Assembly (NCBI RefSeq): GCF_024764835.1
Contig: NZ_JALIGE010000067.1
Coordinates: 62,001-126,000, forward strand
Reading direction: 5' to 3'
Length of the DNA: 64,000 nucleotides
DNA from: Scandinavium hiltneri
GTDB taxonomy: Bacteria > Pseudomonadota > Gammaproteobacteria > Enterobacterales > Enterobacteriaceae
In this document: in pieces, positions 52,216-61,268 of the stretch
Numbering within the stretch: position 1 is the first letter of the stretch
Layout of the letters: each line of letters opens with the position of its first letter
The notes under the pieces: generated by a model
What the model was told of the DNA's origin: nothing
Databases searched by the model: none
What the model saw: the letters and a program-made list of their open reading frames with translations, nothing else
Made by a program: the position numbers and the translations under genes

Positions 52216-52560
52216 CTATTTCTTCGGTCGGTATTTTTCCGGTAGCTCAGGCACCGTGCGCTTATCATCCATCAGATGCAGGACAGTCAGCAACGGATGC
52301 CGCCACAGCATACGTGGCCCCGCCCAGCGCATAATCTGCTTCATCTCTTCCCGCTTAGCGGGCTGATAGCAATGCACCGGGCATTGCTTGCAGGCCGGTT
52401 TTTCTTCACCAAAGACACATTTGTCGAGCCGTTTTTCCGCATAGGCATTCAGCGCCGCGTAGTGCTCTGGCGCTGAAATGGCCTGCGGACAGCGTTTTGC
52501 AAAGAGCGCAATCATCCGACGAATCGTCAGTTTCTCTCTGCGGATACGGCTTCCTGACAT
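52216..52560 (-). CDS. ygbA: YgbA-family protein (nitrous-oxide-stimulated promoter family)
   Basis: 114 residues with a cysteine motif CVFGEEKPACKQCPVHC in the centre and a basic N-terminus (RIRREKLTIRRM). In E. coli ygbA follows fhlA and is known as an NsrR-repressed, nitrosative-stress gene; its product has been linked to recovery from NO stress. The molybdate gene lies between fhlA and ygbA here. Confidence 0.9.
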   Translation of the reverse strand: MSGSRIRREKLTIRRMIALFAKRCPQAISAPEHYAALNAYAEKRLDKCVFGEEKPACKQCPVHCYQPAKREEMKQIMRWAGPRMLWRHPLLTVLHLMDDKRTVPELPEKYRPKK

Positions 52561-52763
52561 GGTGCATCCTCAAATCATAAGTTGCATCAATAATACCCTT
52601 TAAAAATCAGCGATTCCAGACACGCCGCCGATCTCAGTCCAAAAAGAGACTGCACCAAGCCTGGACAAAAAACGAGCAAAGTATATTATTTGCGCACTTT
52701 CCGGGAGGAGTCCGGTCTATTATTCGTAAGGATTTTTTCGCTCTTTTAAAGACTTTTTCTTTT

Positions 52764-53285
52764 ATGCATTTATCTAAAACGTTCTTTGCTCTCGTTTTGT
52801 GTACCACGACGATTATTTCTGGCCACGCATTCGCTTTTAACATGCCATCAGAATTGACCACTTTAAATAATCAGAGCCTGACCCAGAAAATATCTGTACC
52901 GTCGACAGAAAATATAAAATCAAAAATTCTCGATCAATATTCTCGCTGGAAAGGAACACACTATCATTTTGGTGGCTCATCTCATCGTGGCATCGACTGT
53001 TCCGCGCTGATGCAGGCTGTTTTTCAAGGTTCGATGAACATGAGTCTGCCACGCACTACCGGCGAGCAAATTAATCATGGTTTTCGTATTGCTCAGAATG
53101 AACTGAAGCCTGGCGATCTGGTGTTTTTCAAAACCTCAAGAGCAACACGCCATGTCGGCGTCTATGTGGGAAATAATGAATTTATCCATGCGTCGAAAAT
53201 AAAAGGGGTCACAGTTTCAAGCCTTGCCAATAATTACTGGCAAGCTCATTACGAAACTGCTCGTCGTATTACCGAAAACACCTAA
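52764..53285 (+). CDS. Secreted NlpC/P60 cell-wall endopeptidase
   Basis: 173 residues with a signal peptide (MHLSKTFFALVLCTTTIISGHAFA). The C-terminal NlpC/P60 domain (about 55-170) has the catalytic Cys in HRGIDCSALMQ (about 79), the His in RHVGVYVG (about 130) and the polar third residue in FIHASK. Expected to cleave D-Glu-mDAP peptide links in murein, similar to MepS but without a visible lipobox. Stands alone; AT-rich promoter region 52561-52763 shows no other feature. Confidence 0.88.
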   Translation: MHLSKTFFALVLCTTTIISGHAFAFNMPSELTTLNNQSLTQKISVPSTENIKSKILDQYSRWKGTHYHFGGSSHRGIDCSALMQAVFQGSMNMSLPRTTGEQINHGFRIAQNELKPGDLVFFKTSRATRHVGVYVGNNEFIHASKIKGVTVSSLANNYWQAHYETARRITENT

Positions 53286-53289
53286 AGAA

Positions 53290-53325
53290 AACCCCGGTGA
53301 TGTCAGCACATCACCGGGGGTTTTT
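53290..53325. terminator. Bidirectional terminator between NlpC/P60 and LysR genes
   Basis: AACCCCGGTGATG and CATCACCGGGGGTT pair around a short loop, flanked by AAAA on the left and TTTTT on the right. A textbook two-way terminator for convergent genes. Confidence 0.93.
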
Positions 53326-53331
53326 CACCTC

Positions 53332-54201
53332 TTACGTCAACAGGCGTATCACTTCCGCCATTCCTCTGCTGAGAATTTTGTCCGGGCGCATCACAAACGC
53401 CAGCTGGCGATGCAGAACGGGCACCAGCGAATGAACCTCTAATCCTTCGCTGTCGAATACATTCTCAACCGCCATCTTCGGCACAATACTCACCCCAAGT
53501 CCGGCCCTCACCAGCCGTTTTATCGCCTCAATACTGCCCGATTCCATCACTGGCGATATCGTCAGACCGCTGGCAGAAAACCAGCTGTCGATGAGCAAAC
53601 GCGTTCCGCTGCCTTCTTCGAAGGCGATCCACGGCAAGGCATACAGGCCGTCAGCCGAAATCGGCATCGCCCCCTTTCCCGAGCGGCAGATAAACACAAA
53701 TTCCTCTTCCCGGCAGCGGTTAACTACAAGTTGACGACTGCTGACTGGCTGCGTGACCAATCCCAGATCAAGGCGATTCTCTTCCACCGCCCGCACAATA
53801 TCGACCGTGTTTCCCGTTGTAACGCCAACCTGCAGCGAAGGGTAGGTTTCACGCAGGTATTGCAATGCGGGCGGCAACAGATGAATACACGCCGTCGCGC
53901 CGGTGCCAATTCGCACCTGGCCGCTCACGTCCTGCGAAACCTCACTCACCGCACGAACGGCATCATCAACGGCCTGCGAGATTCTCTCGCTGTGAGCAAG
54001 TAATGCGAGGCCCGCAGCAGTTGCCGTCACGCCGCGCCCGGTCCTTTCAACCAGCCGGGCACGCAGTGATTGTTCAAGCTGTCGGATTTGCAGACTCACC
54101 GCAGGCTGCGACAGGCCCAGCGCATCAGCGGCGGCGGAAAAACTTCCGCGCCCGACAACCAGGCGAAACGTGGCTAAGTGACTCAGATTGAGAGACGTCA
54201 T
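53332..54201 (-). CDS. LysR-family transcriptional regulator
   Basis: 289 residues. The N-terminal winged HTH (LATFRLVVGRGSFSAAADAL, then GLSQPAVSLQIRQLEQSL; about 6-45) is followed by a type 2 periplasmic-binding fold for effector binding (about 90-289). Divergent from the MFS gene with a 100-base gap, the standard layout in which a LysR protein controls its neighbour. Specific ligand not recognisable. Confidence 0.9.
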   Translation of the reverse strand: MTSLNLSHLATFRLVVGRGSFSAAADALGLSQPAVSLQIRQLEQSLRARLVERTGRGVTATAAGLALLAHSERISQAVDDAVRAVSEVSQDVSGQVRIGTGATACIHLLPPALQYLRETYPSLQVGVTTGNTVDIVRAVEENRLDLGLVTQPVSSRQLVVNRCREEEFVFICRSGKGAMPISADGLYALPWIAFEEGSGTRLLIDSWFSASGLTISPVMESGSIEAIKRLVRAGLGVSIVPKMAVENVFDSEGLEVHSLVPVLHRQLAFVMRPDKILSRGMAEVIRLLT

Positions 54202-54301
54202 CTCTAAGTTTTTCTCATACGCTGCATCAGGTTACGCCCCTACCACCTTAGGAATGAGCGGCATAGGCTGGATACCTTTGTAATAACATTGAGATAAAAC
54301 A

Positions 54302-55495
54302 ATGACCAGCGATTATCTGACGCCTACCCGCCGAGTGACGACCTGCGCCGGGCTGAGCCAGCTTATTAACTGGGGCATATCCTTTTATATGCCAGGCACC
54401 TTTGCCCACGCCATCATGCTTACCACTGGCTGGGCGCCCTCTTTTATATACGGTGGTTTAACGCTGGCGATGCTCATCATGGCGGCTGCTTCCCCTTTCA
54501 CCGCCAGGCTGCTCGCGCTGTTTGGCGGTCAGCGATTGGTGATGACTGGCACGCTGCTGATTGCCTTCGGGTGTTTTATGCTCTCGCTTTCTACGACCAA
54601 AATAATATGGATAGCGGGCTGGAGCGTTATCGGGATTGGGATGCGTTTGTCGCTGTATGACGCACTGTTCGCTGTATTGGTCGGCCTTTACGGGCCGGCT
54701 GCGCGTCAGGTGATTTCTCAGGTTGCGCTGTTTGGCGGTCTGGCCTCGGTCGTGTTCTGGCCGCTGGGAACCCTGTTGCTGGAATGGGTCTCCTGGCAAA
54801 CGGCCCTGTTTATCTATGGCTGCGCAGGACTGCTCAACGCGAGTTTATTGCGGGCAATCCCCAATCGCCAGTCATCGAGAAAGACTCAGGCGCACTCTGT
54901 TTCTCAGTGCTCTACGGCCCGCTTACCCGCCATCCTCTATGCCCTGTTTATCGCGCTAATGACTTTTGTCTCGAATGGAACATCAACGCATTTACCGGAG
55001 CTTATCGCCAACTTCGGCCTTCCTGTCAGTGTGGGAATGCTGTGGGGCATAGGCCAGACGGGCGCGCGGCTGCTCGATGTGATCTCTGGGCAGCGCCTGA
55101 CGCCCGCACGCCTGGCCGTCATTACATCGTTACTGATCCCGCTGTGTTTTCTGCTCGCGTTGACCGCCAACGTTGCACCTGCCGCTATTGCGGGGTTTGC
55201 CCTCGGATACGGCGCGGTCAACGGGTTGATGACCGTGGTGAAAGCCACCCTGCCACTGCAACTCTTCAACCCGGAACAGTACGCCGAACGCACCGGTTTG
55301 CTGCTGATCCCGGGCCAGCTGCTTGCAGCCATATCCCCTTTTGCCTGGGCCTGGCTTGGCAGTCATGCAGGCGTAGACGGTACGCTGTGGTTTTCGTTGT
55401 CACTCGGAGTGGTAATAGCCATTCTTGCGCTGGCGCTGGCGAAATGCGTCCGGTTACGTGGGCAATTTTCCGAACGGTTATCCAGTAATCCATGA
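54302..55495 (+). CDS. Major facilitator superfamily transporter
   Basis: 397 residues, about 12 membrane segments in two halves separated by a loop near residues 185-215. The MFS motif-A region between helices 2 and 3 appears as ARLLALFGGQRLVMTGTLL. Substrate unknown. Divergent from the LysR gene, by which it is probably regulated. Confidence 0.87.
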   Translation: MTSDYLTPTRRVTTCAGLSQLINWGISFYMPGTFAHAIMLTTGWAPSFIYGGLTLAMLIMAAASPFTARLLALFGGQRLVMTGTLLIAFGCFMLSLSTTKIIWIAGWSVIGIGMRLSLYDALFAVLVGLYGPAARQVISQVALFGGLASVVFWPLGTLLLEWVSWQTALFIYGCAGLLNASLLRAIPNRQSSRKTQAHSVSQCSTARLPAILYALFIALMTFVSNGTSTHLPELIANFGLPVSVGMLWGIGQTGARLLDVISGQRLTPARLAVITSLLIPLCFLLALTANVAPAAIAGFALGYGAVNGLMTVVKATLPLQLFNPEQYAERTGLLLIPGQLLAAISPFAWAWLGSHAGVDGTLWFSLSLGVVIAILALALAKCVRLRGQFSERLSSNP

Positions 55496-55616
55496 AACGA
55501 CCGCACCGTTTCATTTTCTCAGGAAGGCAGTACGCACTTTGCATTTTTTCCATCATTAAGATGCTGGACTGATCTCCCGTTCTTTTTATACTGCGCCACA
55601 GACGGCAAAGGAGAGA

Positions 55617-55883
55617 ATGACGATGAATCTTCCCAACGCATTAGGGGTAAATACAGTAAAAACAGCGCGTCAGATTAAAGTGAGCTACGTCAGAAAACGC
55701 CATCAGGATCCCAAAACGGGACGCACGCGTCATTACAGTCGTCATCCAAGTCTGGTGCTCAGCGGTAACTGGCTTGAAAAGGCTGGATTCCCCACGGGGG
55801 TGAGTGTTTCCGTGAGCGTGCAGCATGGACAACTGATTCTGAAGCCACTGTATTCAGCTGTTACGCTTCCCATTGAGACTTAA
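55617..55883 (+). CDS. SymE-family toxin-like protein
   Basis: 88 residues resembling the AbrB-fold SymE: RQIKVSYVRKR, then HYSRHPSLVLSGNWLEKAGF with PTGVSVSVSV and GQLILKP. E. coli SymE is an SOS-induced translation-inhibiting or nucleoid-associated toxin held down by the antisense RNA SymR. Strong RBS AAAGGAGAG before ATG 55617. No LexA box (CTGT-N8-ACAG) was found upstream, and an antisense RNA cannot be asserted from sequence alone. Shorter than E. coli SymE (113). Confidence 0.8.
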   Translation: MTMNLPNALGVNTVKTARQIKVSYVRKRHQDPKTGRTRHYSRHPSLVLSGNWLEKAGFPTGVSVSVSVQHGQLILKPLYSAVTLPIET

Positions 55884-56323
55884 AGCATGTCATTTTTTGT
55901 TGAAGTTTCAGGCCCACTGTCAGCACAGTTTTTACTGCGAGAAAGCTGCTGTTCTATTGCCGGACGAACAGGTTTGCGTTAACCAGAGGGGTGAAAACCC
56001 AGCTCGTTCGGTGTAGTTATCCGCCGAGAGTGGCCGTTCATGGGGCCGCAAGGAAAAACAAAGTCCTACGTTGAGTTAAGCCTGTTTTTTTAGCGGCGTA
56101 AGGTTATAGCGTGTACAAATTCAGTAAACCGAATAACATCCCTTGTTCCTGTCAATACGGCCGTCGATGTACTCTAATCATTAAACTTAACCTGCACGAA
56201 TCATTTAAAAATAAACAAAATATCAATACTACGCGTTTTATTTTAATGACATTAGACATCTTTCTACCACTCAGCCATTTTGAAATGGCACTATAATCTG
56301 GAAGACCATTTTAAAAGGACATA
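55884..56323. other. Non-coding region with possible RNA structure
   Basis: 440 bases without a convincing gene. The span 55955-56100 is unusually GC-rich and rich in inverted repeats (GCCGGACGAAC with GCTCGTTCGGTG; GGGGTGAAAACCC). From 56110 the sequence is AT-rich and probably holds the promoter of the next gene. A 61-codon ORF here has no RBS or homology I recognise. Confidence 0.4.
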
Positions 56324-57622
56324 GTGATGAAAAAAATTCTCCTCCCGCTGGCATTGATTATGACCAGCAACGTTGCATTTGCGCAGCAAATTTCTGATAA
56401 ACATGCTGAGGATGCCTACGTATACGGCTACTCCATGGATCAGGCATACAAATTCTTTTATGAAACGGCGGTGAAAACCGATACTCCGATGAACCGTTTC
56501 CAGAACATCCGCCACCTTGCCGATGATACCTATACCGACCATCCAACAATTAATAACGATACCCTGCATCTGATGGGCTGGCTGGATGTTGCCGCTGAAC
56601 CTGTGATTGTCAGTGTCCCGGACATGGACAAAGGACGTTACTGGGTGCTGCATACCATGGACATGGGGCATTACACCACGTCTATGATCGGTTCCCGTAC
56701 CCGTGGTAATAAAGGCGGGCATTTCATGTTTGCCTCTAAAACGTGGAAAGGTGAAGTTCCACCGAGCGTAACGGAAGTGATCCGTGTTGATTCCGATCTC
56801 CTGAAATTGATGGGCCGCATTATGGCGACAAGCCCTGAAGATACTAAGGTCGCACTGAACTACATGGACGACTGGAATGTCAGAACACTTTCTGCCTATT
56901 TAGGTGTCCCAGGGCCTAAAGCCAAAGAGCGTACCTATCCTGATCCTGCGAAAACCAACTGGCTGCAACGTGTGAACTTCGTGCTATGTGAAGGCGATAT
57001 GGCCACCTCGGATAAAAAATGGCTGGATCAGTACAAAGACGTAGGTCTTGCGCCATGTAAGGAGGATTTCACCACTGAGCAGATCGAAGCGGCTAAGAAA
57101 GGTGAACAATTGGGTATGGCGCATCTGACCGCGCTGGCTCCGCAAATGACCAACGCAGGTAAAATGCTGGGGACTCGTGAGGAGTTACAAAATGGTCAAC
57201 GCGACCTGTTTGCTGAAGGCACCTTCCTCGGTCAATGGGGATTGCCGCCAGATGAATCCGTCTATATGCAGGCAGTGAAAGGCTCCGACGGTCAGAGCAT
57301 CAGCGGCGCGAACGGTAAAAAATACCGTATGCGCTTCAAAGCACCTGACGTAAGCCAGTTCTGGTCATTTACTGCTTATGCATCTGATACTAAATTGATG
57401 GCACATAACGAAATCAACCGCCATAGCCGTGGTGATCGCACCCTGAAAGCGGATGCAGACGGCATGTACACGATTGAGATGAGTGCTAAAGGTGATGCAA
57501 ATAACCCTAACTGGTTGCCAATCCCTGAAAAAGATACTTACGTCGTTCTGCGTATGTATGGACCAAGCAAAGACGTTCAGGCAGGCAAGTACACCTTCCC
57601 GACGGTTGACGTTGTGAAGTAA
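56324..57622 (+). CDS. Exported DUF1254/DUF1214 protein (432 residues)
   Basis: Signal peptide MKKILLPLALIMTSNVAFA. The N-terminal DUF1254 region (about 25-150, with NNDTLHLMGWLDVAAEPVIV) and C-terminal DUF1214 region (about 330-432, with FWSFTAYASDTKLMAHN and YVVLRMYGPSKD) make a complete two-domain family member. Ends TFPTVDVVK, echoing the minus-strand paralogues. Function of the family unknown. Convergent with the three-paralogue operon, so separately transcribed. ATG preceded by AAAAGGA. Confidence 0.88.
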   Translation: MMKKILLPLALIMTSNVAFAQQISDKHAEDAYVYGYSMDQAYKFFYETAVKTDTPMNRFQNIRHLADDTYTDHPTINNDTLHLMGWLDVAAEPVIVSVPDMDKGRYWVLHTMDMGHYTTSMIGSRTRGNKGGHFMFASKTWKGEVPPSVTEVIRVDSDLLKLMGRIMATSPEDTKVALNYMDDWNVRTLSAYLGVPGPKAKERTYPDPAKTNWLQRVNFVLCEGDMATSDKKWLDQYKDVGLAPCKEDFTTEQIEAAKKGEQLGMAHLTALAPQMTNAGKMLGTREELQNGQRDLFAEGTFLGQWGLPPDESVYMQAVKGSDGQSISGANGKKYRMRFKAPDVSQFWSFTAYASDTKLMAHNEINRHSRGDRTLKADADGMYTIEMSAKGDANNPNWLPIPEKDTYVVLRMYGPSKDVQAGKYTFPTVDVVK

Positions 57623-57739
57623 TGCTTTCGTTATGGTCAGATAGCCACGGAAAACAGGCTATCTGACCTATTAAAATTTAGAGCGTGAATAAAATCCCTG
57701 TTTTGCTTTAATGATTGCAAGATACATTGCATTCGTAAG

Positions 57740-57832
57740 CGTCATCCCGGCACTGTCTGGCGGATCCTGACCACCCCGATGCCAAAGACGTCGGGGTCCA
57801 TAAAGGCCAGTACTATCTGACCCGCGCTCGCA
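57740..57832 (+). pseudogene. Possible protein-coding fragment
   Basis: One frame reads HCLADPDHPDAKDVGVHKGQ and continues YYLTRARNF, more protein-like and more GC-rich than its surroundings, without start codon or RBS. Could be a remnant of a lost gene between the convergent DUF1254 genes. Source family not recognised. Confidence 0.3.
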
Positions 57833-57835
57833 ATT

Positions 57836-58846
57836 TTACTTCACTTCAACTGGTGTCGGTACGGTATAAGAACCATTAATGACTGACTCACCAGGGCGAT
57901 AAATACGCATTCCCAGATACCAGTTATCCCCAGGCGTCGGGAGCCAGTTTTTCTGCGTACCACAGACCTTTTCAGGGCCATAGTAAATAGTGAATTTACC
58001 ATCTGGATCGAATTTAATGGTCCGGTTATTCAGAATAGAATTCTCATCGTGCAGATATTTATCCGCACCATACATCGTGAAGGAGAAGAAACCGCCCTTG
58101 TTAAAGTCTGGTTTGCTATAGGTGGCTTTGTAGCATTTATCACCGCTCAGGCCAAAGTCACGGTAGAGATAAACAGCATCTTTTGCCGGAAGCAAACCGA
58201 GTGCGACAGAGGCGCTCAGACGCAGCATCTTCGGATCAATTTTACCCCGTGCACCAGCTGTGTCGTTGAAGTTAGGCAATTTCGCTGCCTCGGCCTGATA
58301 TTGTTTACGTAATGTCATCAGGCTGTCCTTATCCCAGTCAACAGGCGTATAAGACTTAACTTTGGTGCCTGCAGGCCATTTTACGGATATTTCATCCTGT
58401 AACTTATGGACATAGTCAATATCCTGCGGATCGCCAGGATTCACCTGAGTGCGCACCACGATCGCCGCAAACTCGGTTTTTGATTTTATCTCAAAAGTAC
58501 CAGGGCCATAAAAAACCTGATCAGTGAAGTCATCATTCTGCATGATCATTGCTGACTGGTAGCGACCATCTTTTGATCTTGGCAGCGTTACCGTCGTACC
58601 ATTCGGAACATAGTAGACACCAAAGGAGTAAATAGTATCACGGTTCATGGTCACTGCAGGTTGCTTATCCAGTGGCATCAGTGTGCGGTCATGACGGAAT
58701 TTATTGCTTCCAACGTCGTTAACAACATTCTGATAAGAAAGGTCAACTTCGGCACGGGCATAGTTTTCTGGGGTAACCGTTTGAGCTGCGTATGCTGAAG
58801 AGCCCATTATCATGGTCGTCATCAGTATGGCATTTACTTTTTTCAT
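57836..58846 (-). CDS. Exported DUF1254/DUF1214 protein (336 residues)
   Basis: Signal peptide MKKVNAILMTTMIMGSSAYA. DUF1254 core AVTMNRDTIYSFGVYYVPNG (about 64-83), a VVRTQVNPGDPQDIDYVHKL segment (about 130), and a DUF1214 end with FFSFTMYGADKYLHDE (about 253), two cysteines likely to pair (CYKATYS, VCGTQKNW) and TVPTPVEVK. Third paralogue of the minus-strand array downstream of the Bat-like genes. 172 bases separate it from the previous gene. Confidence 0.87.
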   Translation of the reverse strand: MKKVNAILMTTMIMGSSAYAAQTVTPENYARAEVDLSYQNVVNDVGSNKFRHDRTLMPLDKQPAVTMNRDTIYSFGVYYVPNGTTVTLPRSKDGRYQSAMIMQNDDFTDQVFYGPGTFEIKSKTEFAAIVVRTQVNPGDPQDIDYVHKLQDEISVKWPAGTKVKSYTPVDWDKDSLMTLRKQYQAEAAKLPNFNDTAGARGKIDPKMLRLSASVALGLLPAKDAVYLYRDFGLSGDKCYKATYSKPDFNKGGFFSFTMYGADKYLHDENSILNNRTIKFDPDGKFTIYYGPEKVCGTQKNWLPTPGDNWYLGMRIYRPGESVINGSYTVPTPVEVK

Positions 58847-59018
58847 TTATTACCTCTGGTATAAATTAATAACATGCTTTCATGTTAATTGAACTGAAGG
58901 TTCATGGTGGTCAGTCCATTAATTGTACTGACCTTATTAGATCAAAGTCCCGGCCTTACGACCAGGGCTTTGTCAGCTGTGTGAGATACCCCCCGAGATG
59001 TATCTCTTGTTGAAACGA

Positions 59019-60125
59019 TCAATGCTGGCTGACAACAGGATGATTTTTTTGCATATCTTTTGAGTATGTCAGAATATCATCAACTGAGGTTGGCAAATAT
59101 GCGCGCATTAATGCATTCCAGTTTTTCGTTGTCTGGAAGTTGTTAATCGCATTATCACCGCAGTTAAAGTGAAGCGTATAGCTGCCATCTTTATTCGGTT
59201 TTGCATGATGCGAATTAATCACGAAGTGATCCGTTTTCACCCATCCTTCAGAGTTATACACTGTCAGTGACCAGTAACCGTTCTTATCATACTGAACCGG
59301 CAGTGGCTTAATCGTCGTTGAACTACACTGTGCATTTTTTGCGCCATCATCAGCCGGTGCAACAACCCAATAAAAAGCATGCTTTGCAGGCAATCCACCC
59401 CAGCCACCAATATTAACTAACTGATACTGTGGAGTGATGATTTTATCGCCTTTGGAGACAAATCCTTTATAGATAACAGCTTCTTTCGGGCCACGGCGAA
59501 CAATTTCAGCACGCAGTTTATTGAAGGAATCAACATCGTATTTCACGTCACTTTTATAGGGTTCAGGCGTTCCGCCAAAACTTACTTTCACCATGTCCTG
59601 TCGCTTATTCAGCTCTGCTATTCCTTTTTCATCCAGACTTCTGGGCTGAGTGCGCATGAAGAGATAAACAAAACGACCGTGTGTTAAGTCCGACTGTTTA
59701 ACGGTGACGGTTTGCCCTGGATAGACAACGGCAATAGTGAAGTGGTCTTCATCAAAAACATGTACACTTTGATACAGGTCATAAGGTGGAACGGTAATCG
59801 TAATTCCGCCTTTGGTATCAAAAACACCGTAAGAATAAATAAGGTCAAAGTTAGAACGTATGACCGTTTGATTCTTCAGATCAATACCTTTTCTTTCATG
59901 ACGGAATTTATTGCCGCCAGAAGTCAGTGTCTCCGCAGCAAAATACTTGGCGGTCTCAGCACGGATAAGATTATCCATAGTGACTTTGACACCATTTTCA
60001 TTCGAAAACGAAGGGTTTGCTGATGTGACCTGACCATCAGTCTGAACGCCAGTATCCATGGCCAGCACTGAGGCACTTGTCAACAAAGTAGCTGCTATGG
60101 CCAAATGTCGTATAACTTTTTTCAT
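59019..60125 (-). CDS. Exported DUF1254/DUF1214 protein, divergent (368 residues)
   Basis: Signal peptide MKKVIRHLAIAATLLTSASVLA. DUF1254 core is altered (IRSNFDLIYSYGVFDTKGG in place of MNRDTIYSFG), and the C-terminal DUF1214 half is diverged (YWSLTVYNSEGWVKTDHF, then a tail ending KNHPVVSQH without the VK terminus of its paralogues). Second of the three minus-strand paralogues. The diverged core may mean a different ligand or loss of activity. Confidence 0.85.
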   Translation of the reverse strand: MKKVIRHLAIAATLLTSASVLAMDTGVQTDGQVTSANPSFSNENGVKVTMDNLIRAETAKYFAAETLTSGGNKFRHERKGIDLKNQTVIRSNFDLIYSYGVFDTKGGITITVPPYDLYQSVHVFDEDHFTIAVVYPGQTVTVKQSDLTHGRFVYLFMRTQPRSLDEKGIAELNKRQDMVKVSFGGTPEPYKSDVKYDVDSFNKLRAEIVRRGPKEAVIYKGFVSKGDKIITPQYQLVNIGGWGGLPAKHAFYWVVAPADDGAKNAQCSSTTIKPLPVQYDKNGYWSLTVYNSEGWVKTDHFVINSHHAKPNKDGSYTLHFNCGDNAINNFQTTKNWNALMRAYLPTSVDDILTYSKDMQKNHPVVSQH

Positions 60126-60185
60126 GATTTTCTCTTCATGTTCAGGAAAGGCTGGGAGTTACCAGCCTCTCTATTATTAATATAA

Positions 60186-61268
60186 TTATTTCACTGCTTT
60201 AGGTTCAGGAAGCTTGTACTTGTTATTCTGAATATCTTCGTCAGGGAAATAGACTCGCAGCGCGAGCGTCCAGTTATCTGTTGGCGCAATAAGCAGGTTT
60301 TCAGCATCCTTACCACACGTTTCCGGCGTACCGTAATGCATGGTAAATGACTTGCCATCCGGATTAAGTTTCAGCTCTTTATTCGAAAGGCTGGAACCTT
60401 TTTCGGTATGAAGGTAGAGGTCATCCCCATAAATCGTCATGGAATAGAACCCAAGATCGGCTTTTGCCAGCCCCGGTACAGGATAGGTGGCGGTATAGCA
60501 GGTATTTTTAGCGACCTTATAGGTATTGAAGGAGTACCAGGCATCCTTATCAGGGAGCAGGCCTGTGGCGACCGCCGCACCAATGTTTACATCTTCCTGT
60601 GGATAGGCGCCACGTGCTCCCGACGTCTTACTGACTCCCCGTTTATTGGCGATCTCGCGATAATGTGTCTGGAGTTTTTTCAGCTCTTCTTTGTTCCAGT
60701 CAATCATTTTGAAGGCTTTTGGCGTATAGCCTTCCGGGAAGGTCACATGATATTCATCCTGAATTTTATGTGCTTTTTTAATGTCTTCCGGATCGTTAGG
60801 GTTAACCTGAGTACGGATATTCAGCACAAGAAAATTCGTAGCCTTATCCGGGTCAATTTTGTAATCTCCAGCACCATAGTAAACATGCTCAGTGGTGTGG
60901 TCGTGATCCATAACATGCAGTGAAATATATCGACCGTCGCCTTTCGGTACATGGACGGTTGCCCCATGCGAAGCATCAATGATGGCGAAGGAGTATAGCG
61001 TGTCCCTGTTCATCAACACAGCCGGCTGCTTATCAATTTCCATCGGCATGCGGTGATGATAGAAAGTGTTCGTCGCCCCATGTTTGACTTCTTCATTCAT
61101 CGCCATATCCAGCGCAGCGAAAGCATAATTCTCTGGAGTCACACTGACATTTGTTTTGCCCGGAAGGGTGGTTTCAAACTGACGCACCTGTTCAATAGTC
61201 TGAGCGTCAGCAGCCCATACGTTACTGACAAATAGCGCCAATGCACTTATACAGAGTACCTTTTTCAT
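60186..61268 (-). CDS. Exported DUF1254/DUF1214 protein (360 residues)
   Basis: Signal peptide MKKVLCISALALFVSNVWA. DUF1254 core VLMNRDTLYSFAIIDASHG (about 84-102) and a DUF1214 half with FYSMTIYGDDLYLHTEKG; ends KLPEPKAVK. Its ATG overlaps the stop of the BatD-like gene (ATGA), showing that it is translationally coupled to the Bat-like genes and belongs to the same operon. Confidence 0.88.
   Translation of the reverse strand: MKKVLCISALALFVSNVWAADAQTIEQVRQFETTLPGKTNVSVTPENYAFAALDMAMNEEVKHGATNTFYHHRMPMEIDKQPAVLMNRDTLYSFAIIDASHGATVHVPKGDGRYISLHVMDHDHTTEHVYYGAGDYKIDPDKATNFLVLNIRTQVNPNDPEDIKKAHKIQDEYHVTFPEGYTPKAFKMIDWNKEELKKLQTHYREIANKRGVSKTSGARGAYPQEDVNIGAAVATGLLPDKDAWYSFNTYKVAKNTCYTATYPVPGLAKADLGFYSMTIYGDDLYLHTEKGSSLSNKELKLNPDGKSFTMHYGTPETCGKDAENLLIAPTDNWTLALRVYFPDEDIQNNKYKLPEPKAVK

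Noticed and set aside
54784..55488. Second long ORF inside the MFS gene
   Set aside because: Same-strand out-of-frame shadow, lacking membrane segments or homology.
56111..56296. 61-codon ORF before the first DUF1254 gene
   Set aside because: No RBS, atypical composition, and it occupies the likely promoter region.
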